Assembly: GCA_027596195.1 (NCBI GenBank)
Contig: JADGJG010000902.1
Coordinates: 1 to 11,154 of the forward strand
DNA length: 11,154 nt
Source: Podochytrium sp. JEL0797
Lineage: Eukaryota; Chytridiomycota; Chytridiomycetes; Chytridiales; Chytriomycetaceae
Reading direction: 5' to 3'
How positions within the stretch are numbered: the first letter of the stretch is position 1; each line of letters begins with the position of its first letter. The notes beneath the pieces are model-generated. The model did no database searches, was not told where the DNA came from, and saw only the letters and a list, made by a program, of their open reading frames with translations. Positions 1-7,431 of the stretch are shown here, one piece after another. Both the position numbers and the translations under genes were made by a program.

Positions 1-7
1 CCCCCCG

Positions 8-55
<48 letters not shown>

Positions 56-68
56 CCCTCACCCCGCC
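1..68. repeat. Poly-C tract at the window edge
   Basis: Positions 8-54 are an uninterrupted run of 47 C. Single G interruptions sit at 7 and 55, and C-rich sequence continues to about 68. It does not match the common fungal telomere unit (CCCTAA). It may be a real homopolymer or a sequencing/assembly artefact at a contig end; the sequence cannot separate these. Confidence 0.9.
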
Positions 69-644
69 CGCGCCCAATCGGCTCCCGGGTTAATCTTCCA
101 TTCATGATTGCTCTTATTCTGGAGTCAGCGATCACAATCAACCGTCTCTGTCCAATGCATCATAAATGGATTGGTTTTCAATGAAACCCCTTTGCGAATT
201 GGCTAAATTGCGGAGAGTCTTGGAAGGATCGAGGGCAAGCGGGAAATTTATATCCCCTCGACATTGGCATCGTCCTTCCTTCTCTCATTAATTCACCAAC
301 AAGAAAAAGGAGGGGGGAGGACGGCCGTGTTGCCTGTTTGGACTTCGGTTTTCCCCTTTTTGTTCGATCTTTCAACCCCAAAATGCAAGTGGCTTGCTCT
401 CGCACCTTCCTTCCGCCCCATCCCCACCTCCATTGCCATCGCACCGACCTGCATTCCCGAGAGGGGTGTTAGATGGAGTATCCAGTGTATTTGGAGTTGC
501 TGATGGCTCTGAATCGGCGTCGGATGGCCCGAATGGTGTTGAATGCGACGAACATGGCATCTCGTGGGCGTGCGCCTCTCCAATCGACCCTGGCTGCCCT
601 GGCACGAAACGTCACCTGCGTGCTCGAAATCCGTATCTGAATCT
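69..644. other. Region upstream of RPS3, no convincing gene
   Basis: This region probably holds the RPS3 promoter and 5' leader. A TATA-like AT-rich stretch lies near 244-254 and purine/pyrimidine-rich tracts near 300-380. An ATGCAAGT octamer at 383-390 could be an alternative distal first exon and GC donor for RPS3. A 55-residue open frame (473-640, +) has no recognisable similarity and could be an upstream ORF or chance. The remaining open frames here look like noise. Confidence 0.5.
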
Positions 645-656
645 ATGCATACGGAT

Positions 657-1425
657 ATGCAAGTGAACTCTCCTCAGACTCGAACTCCCTCCACAGCTCA
701 AAAACCGCCGCGATCCTAACCGGTTATCTTTCGAAAACAGGGCCGCCATCAACAAGAAGAGAAAGTTCATCGCCGACGGAGTCTTCTTTGCCGAGCTCAA
801 CTCGTTCCTCGCCAAGGAGCTCGCCGAGCAGGGATACTCTGGTGTCGAGGTCCGCGTGACCCCCACCCGCACGGAGATCATCATCCGCGCGACCAAGACC
901 CAGGACGTTTTGGGTGACAAGGGTCGTCGCATCCGCGAGTTGACTTCGGTTGTCCAGAAGCGATTCAACTTCCCCGAGAACACGGTCGAGTTGTACGCCG
1001 AGAAGGTTGCGTCGCGTGGTCTTTCTGCCATTGCCCAGGCCGAGTCCCTCCGTTACAAGCTCATTGAGGGCCTTGCCGTCCGTCGTGCCTGTTACGCTGT
1101 TATGCGTTTCGCCATGGAGTCTGGTGCCAAGGGAGTCGAGGTTATTGTGTCTGGAAAACTCCGTGGAGCTCGTGCCAAGGCCATGAAGTTTGTTGACGGA
1201 TTCATGATCCACTCTGGTCAGCCTTCCATCGACTTCATTGACTACGCTACCCGCAACGTCTTGATGAGACAGGGAATGATTGGAATCAAGGTCAAGATTA
1301 TGCTCCCCGCCGAGAACGGAAAGCGTGGAAAGATGCCCCTCCCCGACTGCGTCACCATCCTCGAGCCCAAAGAGGAGACTGCCCCAGCTGCCTTCCCGGT
1401 TGCTGTCCCAGTTGCCACTTTGTAA
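657..1425 (+). CDS. RPS3: 40S ribosomal protein S3 (uS3)
   Basis: uS3 is a core small-subunit protein at the mRNA entry side of the cytosolic ribosome. The model joins AT at 657-658 to 741-1425, giving 228 residues. Seen directly: the N-terminus [10 protein letters not shown]; a type-2 KH domain with its GDKG loop at residues 59-62; then the S3 C-terminal domain with [20 protein letters not shown] and [14 protein letters not shown]. The acceptor at 739-740 is well supported by a CTAAC branch site about 20 nt upstream. The donor is unusual: no GT fits, but AT|GCAAGT at 657-664 gives an 82-nt GC-AG intron that splits the start codon. An in-frame ATG at 645 would add four residues (M-H-T-D), and a distal AT|GCAAGT at 383 is another option. 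The tail after the last conserved block is short and Ala/Val/Pro-rich, close to the usual family length (yeast 240). Identity is certain; the first exon is not. Confidence 0.95.
713..740 (+). promoter_or_regulatory. RPS3 branch point and 3' splice site
   Basis: CTAAC lies at about 715-719, followed by a CAG acceptor ending at 740. The conserved uS3 reading frame opens directly after it as G + GCC GCC ATC. The TGA upstream and loss of uS3 similarity before 741 support a true exon boundary. Confidence 0.8.
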
Positions 1426-1489
1426 GAGTCCACATTGTTTGGGCATGGCGTTTATTGTTTGGAAATGAAGTACTTGTTTGTCTCTAAGG

Positions 1490-1495
1490 AATAAA
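1490..1495 (+). terminator. AATAAA poly(A) signal of RPS3
   Basis: A perfect AATAAA lies 65 nt after the RPS3 stop codon, a normal 3' UTR distance. It also argues against starting the next gene at the in-frame ATG at 1478. Confidence 0.65.
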
Positions 1496-1597
1496 TGCCA
1501 ACTTTATACTATTGCAAGTAAAGAAGGGGGAGAAAAGAGAATTGATACATTTTTTTTTGTTTTTCGGAAATCCAAACCGCGAGAACCGAACAAACAC

Positions 1598-3227
1598 ATG
1601 GAGTCGCAAGAACTGCTGCAGCTGCGGCAATACGCGCGCACACTCGAGGACATCAACGAGCGCAACGTAGCGCGCATTGCCCTTCTCGAAGGCGACAACG
1701 CGACTTTGGCCGCCCGTGTCCGCGCCCTCGAATTTGCGCCGCCTTCGCCCGCCTTTGCGTCGCCCACGGCGTCGCTGCATCCCGCGTGGTCGCAGCCGGA
1801 GTCGCCGCGCCAGGACGCCTTGGACGCCGCGCTGCTGCAGCGCCGCATCGCCGCCCTCGAAGCCGAGCTCAAGGCGCAAACAAGATCGGCGCCCATCTCG
1901 CAGCCACCGCCCGCTGCAGCCGCCATCGCATCCAACCTGTGGTCTAAAGTGCTGCAGGCAAAGTACCCACACTTCGTGTCCACCTCGAGCAACCGCAAAG
2001 AGCGCATCCAAGCCGCTAACTTTGCCCAGTCGCACGGAATCTCTGAAGTCCTCAAACCCAGCGGCATGAGGTACCTCTACATCCCAAAGAACCTGCATGT
2101 CGCCTATTGGCGCCACATGAAGCAAGTGATGGGCCCCGACGAAAGCGATCGACATTCTGACTCAGACTCGGACCATCCAATACCCCCGATCAAGAAGCGG
2201 AAACACGCCGAAGACGAAAACGATACCAAACGTGTTGCAGAAGAGGTGGAAGAGGAGGACGAGGTTCTTGAAGAGGGTGGGGTGGCGACCTCGTTTCCCA
2301 CAAAGTGTGTGTTTCCGGGATGCACCAGTTCCGAGGTGTTTAGGGCTTCTGCCCCCCTCAAAAAACACGAGGAATACTATCACTCCGCAACTGCAATGAT
2401 CAAGTTCAATGGAGACGAAGATGCGAAAGGTAAGACTCGGTGCCTTATCCCCCCCCATACCTCCGTACTGATCAAGAAATCCAGCCATCGAAAGACGACC
2501 AGACGGGAAAGTCCAATGTCTATGCGGCATGAGCTACACCTCTTCCAAATCCCTCCAAAGCCACGCAAACAGTTGTTACCTTGACCCACGACTCCCGAAA
2601 GCCAAACCCACGGACTTGCCATGGGTTGATCTGATTCGAACGCATTTGATTCCGAATTTCAGTTCGAGTTCGGGAAATAAGGTTGTGACCAAATCCGCCT
2701 TTGTGTTTCGGAATGCGCATTTTTTGAAAAACAAGTCGGGGTCTGGAGCTTTTTTGGTCCCGTTGGAATTGCAGGCCGCGTTTTTGGATCGCATGAGAGA
2801 AGTGGTGGATGGATTGGGGGCTCAAGATGGAAGTGTTGGTGTTGGCAACGAGGGAGATGCCGGAGGCAGTGGATCTGGCGCTGTTACTGCGCAGGAGTCG
2901 ACGACCAAATTCGTTGAAGCCAAAAGGTAAATCACCCCTTCTCTGAACCAATCATTCTGATCCCAACTCACCCCGTTCCCCAGTGTAATCTGCCATGTGA
3001 TGCCTGATTTCCCCTCGCTCGACCAAGACGACCAAAGCACAATCGAATCCGCAGTCCAAAGTCTTTTGGAGGAACAGCTGGGTGAAAAGCTTGCAGAGTG
3101 CCGCCTTCCGAACGGGGGTTTGGGCGTCCCGGTCGACTTGTTGGCAGCGTTCCAAGAGTGGCTGTTTGAACAACTTCAGTCGAGTTTCGGGGAGATGGAA
3201 TTAAGGAACGACGCGTATGCATTTTGA
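1598..3227 (+). CDS. Unknown nuclear-type protein: coiled coil, repeated module, zinc-finger pair
   Basis: I do not recognise this family. Model: join(1598-2429, 2485-2926, 2984-3227), 505 residues. The start at 1598 (CACATGG) follows the RPS3 poly(A) signal. The introns are 55 nt (phase 1) and 57 nt (phase 2), both GTAA..AG. In order: heptad-rich helices at residues 6-45 and 76-94; module copy 1 at 115-178 (W..V...YP.F ... YIP.NL...); an acidic stretch with a KKRK nuclear-localisation-like cluster at 199-202; a C2H2-like finger (C237, C242, H257, H262); a second C2HC-type finger (C289, C291, H304, C308) completed only after splicing intron 1; module copy 2 at 324-386; and a C-terminal divergent module (430-505) on its own exon. 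This suggests a DNA- or chromatin-associated protein, by inference only. It is the tandem paralogue of the gene starting at 3320, which lacks the fingers. The 92-bp gap between the genes fits tandem duplication. Confidence 0.8.
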
Positions 3228-3319
3228 TTACCATACTATTATTCTTATTTTCGATCTAATAATATTTTGGCTTTCCGTCTTTTGTTCGCCGAATTTCGAG
3301 CGATACAAAACGGCAAACA

Positions 3320-5462
3320 ATGGCCTCAAACGACCGCCTCGCCACTCCCGGCGCCGCCCTTGCAAACGTTGAAACCGACCCTCACAAGATCTTTGACTCA
3401 CACCCCTCCTCTCGCAACTTCCCGTCTCCCACAACCCAATTGCCGTCTCCCATCCCCACACCACAATCCCAAGAAACGATCCTCCTCCACCAGCGCATCG
3501 CGATCCTCGAATCTCAACTCAAACAAGCAACCGAAGCGCTCAACAAGAGACCCGAGTCTTCCTTGCCCTCCAGCATCCACAAGACGCCCACTCCCTCAAC
3601 GAAACCAAAATCAATCCCCGCCGTAGGTCCCTCCCCCACTTCACCCACGGCAGACCCCTCATCCACCCTCTACACCCCCTCCAACTTCTGGATCAATGTC
3701 GTTCGCCAGCGATACCCCGATTTTCAAAAAATTCCGAAACGAGTGCGGGTCCACGCTTTAAAGTTCGCTGCGACGCATGGGATTGAGGAACAAGCGACGG
3801 GCAAGAAACGGTTTCTGTTTATACCCGCGGTGTTGCATGCGTCGTTTTTGGAGCATATGGAGGGAAAGGTTGGGGATGTTGTTGAGGGTCGTGTTGGTGG
3901 TGTGAGGGGTCGAGACGGAAATGGTCAAGAGAGAGAGTCAGAGGAAGAGGAGGAGTCAGAGGAAGGGTATATTGTTGTTGCAGACGACAGCGACGAAGGC
4001 GAGGAGGAAGACCGTGACGAGAAACTGCCCAAACCCCTGCAACAACAACAACCATCGGGTCCTCCTCCCCTTGTCGGAACCAGCGATAATCAACTCGAAC
4101 CTCCGCAGACACCAACTCCCTCAACGAAACCCAAGTCAATCCCTTCCTCCTCCTCCACTTCACCCACTGCGAACCCCCCCTCCCCATTCACCCTCTACAT
4201 CCCCTCCAACTCCTGGATCAACGTAGTCCGCAATCGATACCCCGACATCCGAAGGCCCACAAACACATTGAAACGACTCCGGTTACACGCGTTACGGTTC
4301 GCTGCGACACATGGGATCCAAGAACAGAAGACGGCCACGAAACGGTTTCTTTTTGTTCCTGTTGAGTTGCATGCGGCGTTTTTGGAGCATATGGAGGGGA
4401 AGGTGGGAGACGTTGGTGGGGGAAAAGGTGTGAATGAGCGGGAGAGTGAGGAGGTGGAGGAGGAAGAGGGAGGGACCGTGTCTCTTCCATCAGGGAAGCG
4501 GAAACGTGTTGTTGCCAACGACAGCGAGGAGGATGGCGAGAAAATGCCCCAAACCCCACACCACCAACCAGGGGGGGTTCCGCCACTCGTCGGAGGACCC
4601 AGTGTATCCGATGAAAGCTGGAGCGACCTCATTCGGGGTCATTTGGATCCCACGTTCAGGGCCAACGCGTTTGATCGGCGGTATTGGCGGATTCAAAAGA
4701 TGGCGTTTGGGTTCCGCGAGGTGCATCGGTTGACGGGGAGGAAGGGGAGTGCGTTTACGGTTCCGGTGGAGATGCGGGATGGGTTTGTGGAGTTTATGAG
4801 AGATGCTGTGACGGGTGGTCAGGAGGTGACGGGGACAGGGGATGTGGGGGTGGGACAGGCTGGGGGATTGGTTGTGGGGTCTGGACAGGCTGGGAATGAG
4901 AACGCGAGCGTTCGAGAAGCTGAGTCGTTCCCCTCGCATGCTGGGAATGAGGAGGCGAGGGTTCGAGAAGTCGAGTCGGTGCCTGTGCAGGTTGGGGATG
5001 AGGACGCGAGGGTTCGAGAAGCCGAGTGGGCTCCCGCGCAGGCTGGAAATGAGGACTTTCGAGAAGCTGAGTCGGCTCCCGCGCAGGTTGAAAAGGCTGA
5101 CGCAACGATTCAAGAGGTTACTACAACGCGATTCGTGCCATCCAGAAGGTAACCAACCCCCCACTTCTCTTTTCTTCAACCGTATTTCCAAAATCTCATA
5201 ACTTCCATTCCCAAGTGTGATTGAGAAAATGATGCCCTCGTTTCCGAACCTCGATCCAGACTTTCAAATAGCAATCGATGCTGGAGTCAGAGATCTGTTG
5301 GAGGAGCAGCTGGGAGAAGGGTTTGAAGCATGTTGGCTCCAAAATGGGCAATTGGGTGTGCCGGTTTCGTTGTTGGTTGGATTCCAGGAGTGGTTGTTTG
5401 ATCAGTTGACCAAGTGTTTTCCTGATGAGGATGTGAGAAATGAGGTGTGTTTGTGGGAATAA
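3320..5462 (+). CDS. Unknown nuclear-type protein with four repeated modules (paralogue of the upstream gene)
   Basis: Model: join(3320-5148, 5216-5462), 691 residues. The start context AACAATGG is good. The 67-nt intron (GTAACC..AAG) is phase 2, at the same protein position as the last intron of the neighbour (K/R then S-V-I). In order: Pro/Ser/Thr-rich N-terminus; a short coiled coil at 54-75 (LLHQRIAILESQLKQ, matching the neighbour's LLQRRIAALEAELKA); module 1 at 124-186; an acidic Glu/Ser/Asp stretch; module 2 at 299-365, nearly a copy of module 1; a GKRKR nuclear-localisation-like cluster at 392-396; module 3 at 434-496, most like module 2 of the neighbour; a 17-residue tandem repeat at 524-600; and a C-terminal divergent module at 610-691. 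No zinc finger is present. A nuclear scaffold or DNA-binding role is inference from composition and the paralogue. No known family was recognised. Confidence 0.8.
3589..4545 (+). repeat. Internal segmental duplication, about 525-534 bp period
   Basis: The segment from about 3589 recurs from about 4114 in the same frame. Anchors: CTCCCTCAACGAAACC at 3591 and 4116 (offset 525), and GAGCATATGGAGGG at 3851 and 4385 (offset 534). Each unit encodes a TPSTKPKSIP leader, one module, and an acidic ERESEE tail. The 9-bp drift shows in-frame indels since duplication. Confidence 0.85.
4889..5119 (+). repeat. Coding minisatellite, 51-bp (17-residue) unit
   Basis: Units start at 4889, 4940, 4991 and 5042 and encode variants of A-G-N-E-(D/E)-A-R-V-R-E-A-E-S-x-P-x-Q. 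The fourth unit lacks two codons, and a degenerate fifth follows from 5087. All length changes keep the frame. The peptide is acidic and probably disordered, linking the last internal module to the C-terminal exon. Confidence 0.9.
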
Positions 5463-6073
5463 GGGCTCTGTTTTTTGATGAATTCTCTACCCCCAAAAAA
5501 AAAATTGGAGAGGGGGCTGGGCCATGGGTGGCAGTGTCCTCGACGCGTTATTTTGTCCTTCCAAGTTTCCTATCAACATCCACTGTCAGGCGAGCAAGCT
5601 GGGTAGTTGGGAGGTTCTTGGTGGCGTCGACGCAATGATGTTTTTCTCTTTCTTTTTTTCTCTCTTTACAATTGGTTGTCTAGTGGAGCATCGAAAGATG
5701 CCTCCATTGTAAAGTTTCTCTCCCCTCCTTCTTTTTCTCTTTCTTCTTTTCTGACACTTTCGTCTATCGAAGGCTTGACTATTTGATTAAAAAATGGAGA
5801 TCAAGATCTCGTCCTTGGATCTCTCGTTCGGTGCCCCACAGAAGTGCCCCATTGAGTGCCCCCCCTTCCCATTCATTTGAATCACAAGAGCAGAACACTT
5901 GCGGGGAAGGGATTGACTTTCCGCGGCTCTCCCCCCTCCACCCTCAAATTTGGATTCGAGGCCATCTGACAAATACCAATTCAAATCAAAAAAAAGAGGC
6001 GCGAGAGAGATCCAAGAAACCCTCTCATAAAAATCCGTTTGAATCTAATCCCTCTCCGAAATCTTGAGTAAAA
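5463..6073. other. Intergenic region between the module gene and the esterase
   Basis: I see no credible gene; small open frames here (for example 5783-6067) are low-complexity and unlike known proteins. Contents are an A10 run near 5495, pyrimidine-rich tracts at about 5640-5665 and 5714-5755, the paired inverted repeat at 5664-5714, and the probable promoter/leader of the esterase in the last few hundred bases. No clear TATA box was found near 6074. Confidence 0.6.
5664..5714 (+). other. Two-helix inverted-repeat element (possible structured RNA)
   Basis: A perfect 9-bp outer stem pairs CTTTACAAT (5664-5672) with ATTGTAAAG (5706-5714). An inner hairpin pairs GGAGCATC (5685-5692) with GATG and CTCC (5697-5700, 5702-5705), with one bulged C at 5701 and a GAAA tetraloop at 5693-5696. 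On the 3' side the two helices abut; on the 5' side a 12-nt loop (5673-5684) separates them. It lies 202 nt after the upstream stop codon. Function is unknown. Confidence 0.55.
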
Positions 6074-7338
6074 ATGAGATTCGCAGCCACTTTGCTTTGG
6101 GCCACTCTTGCCTCTGCTGCGCTTGTTCCCTCGGATATCAAGGACGTTGTTTCGTTTGGAGACTCCCTCAGTGACAATGGAAATCTGTTTGCGGCATATG
6201 GGGTTCCTCCCGCACCATATTGGCAAGGGCGTTTGTAAGTTAAACGAGCTTGTGGATGAAATATTATTCGCCTCGATCTCACACAACATCATTTCACACA
6301 GCTCCAACGGCCCCGTCTGGGTAGAATACCTCACCAAATTCATCCCCAACGCCAAACTCCACGACTTTGCAGTCGGCTCCGCTTGTGCAACCGTCGCCAA
6401 CGCTCAACACCTTCCCCTCTTCACGGGCTCAACCGTCACCACCAGCGATATCCCGGACTTGATGGCCCAATTCGGACTCTTCCAAAACGCGACCGCAAGC
6501 AAGCTCAACTTCCACTCGACGCTCTTCACCGTGTGGGCGGGTGGGAACGATTTCGACTTTGCCATGGAGTCGGGCAAGATTGTGAGTCCGCCTGTTGTTG
6601 CGGCGGCAGTGATTACGGCAGTGGATCATTTGATTTCGATGGGGGCTGTGAATGTGATGGTTAATACGTTGCCGTCGTTGGATGAGACGCCGCTGGGTGC
6701 ATCCATGCCTGCGTTTGCGGCGTTGTTGAAGCTTGCTTCGAGTATGTTTAATGCGGGGATTGTGGCGGGTGTGGCGCAACTTTCTGTGAGTATTCTGATT
6801 TTTGAAACCCAATTCCACTTTTATCCTGTGTTTTGTGAGTTCTCATGAAAAACGTATGAATTTTTCCCAGGCCAAGTACCCACAGGCCAACGTTATCCTC
6901 ACCGACGCAAGCATCTTCTTCAACCACGCCCTTATGCCTTCTTTTGGATTCACGGATGTCGACCACAAGTGTTTCAACGGAACGGAAGTGTGTGACACCC
7001 CGGACACGTTCTTGTTCTGGGATCGCGTTCACCCCACGACGATGGGACACAACCTCTTGGGGCAGTATGCGTACAATCAGGCGTTTGGGATTCCGGGATG
7101 GGTCGCGCCGGAGAGTGTGGTGAACCCGCCGGCTGTTACTACTGCTGCCGTTACGGTTCCGGTTACTACCGCGGCTGTGGCGACTGTTACGACTCCCACG
7201 GTTGTGACCACTGCCAAGGTTGCTGCTCCATCGTCTGGAGTGGCTTATGCTGCGCCACCTGCTACGGATTTGTACAGCTCTGGCAAGTCGGTTGCGGGCG
7301 GTATCATGATCGTTCTTGCCGCTTTGGCCCTGTTCTAA
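6074..7338 (+). CDS. Secreted GDSL/SGNH esterase-lipase, probably GPI-anchored
   Basis: Serine hydrolase of the GDSL/SGNH type, hydrolysing ester bonds of lipids or acetylated sugars. Model: join(6074-6234, 6302-6785, 6871-7338), 370 residues; introns of 67 nt (GTAAGT) and 85 nt (GTGAGT). Residues 1-16 form a signal peptide (MRFAATLLWATLASAA). Block I is FGDSLSDNGN with nucleophile Ser31; block II is FAVGSA (Gly79); block III is AGGND (Asn136); block V is FWDRVHP with Asp266 and His269, so the catalytic set is complete. Asn116 and Asn251 sit in N-glycosylation sequons, and Cys249/Cys256 may pair. After the domain comes a Thr/Val/Ala-rich stretch, likely O-glycosylated, and a hydrophobic tail (GGIMIVLAALALF) after small residues, as in GPI-anchor signals. 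The overall pattern recalls fungal CE16-type acetylesterases, but the substrate is not determined by sequence. Confidence 0.93.
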
Positions 7339-7372
7339 AATGATTTAAACTTTGTAGAAAAGAAAAATTGAA

Positions 7373-7378
7373 AATAAA
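7373..7378 (+). terminator. AATAAA poly(A) signal of the esterase gene
   Basis: AATAAA lies 35 nt after the esterase stop codon, in an A-rich segment. The facing minus-strand frame ends at 7432, so the two loci are convergent with under 100 bp between them. Confidence 0.6.
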
Positions 7379-7431
7379 TGAGTAGAATGAGAGAGGGGAA
7401 AACTTCGAATCATGTATTTTTTTGGTGGTGA

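Noticed and set aside
1..68. Telomeric repeat
   Set aside because: No CCCTAA or related unit is present; it is a plain C homopolymer.
724..1446. 240-codon open frame on the minus strand
   Set aside because: It is exactly antisense to the strongly conserved RPS3 exon and its peptide resembles no known protein; it is a shadow of codon bias.
1478..1597. Earlier in-frame ATG for the first module gene
   Set aside because: It would place the start before the RPS3 AATAAA signal and add a peptide with no counterpart in the paralogue; ATG at 1598 has better context.
1484..2155. 223-codon open frame on the minus strand, Arg/Gly-rich
   Set aside because: Antisense to the first exon of the module gene. 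The plus-strand frame has a paralogue with conserved protein sequence, whereas this one does not.
4490..5191. 233-codon minus-strand open frame with a repeated motif
   Set aside because: The repeat is the minisatellite read backwards, and the plus frame is conserved with the neighbouring gene.
5673..5710. Possible tRNA (GGTTGTCTAGTGG resembles an A box)
   Set aside because: The folded unit is only about 51 nt, has no acceptor stem or T-arm consensus, and its pairing is that of a simple stacked hairpin.
5783..6067. 94-codon plus-strand open frame before the esterase
   Set aside because: Low-complexity Ser/Pro/Arg peptide in probable promoter and leader sequence, with no support.
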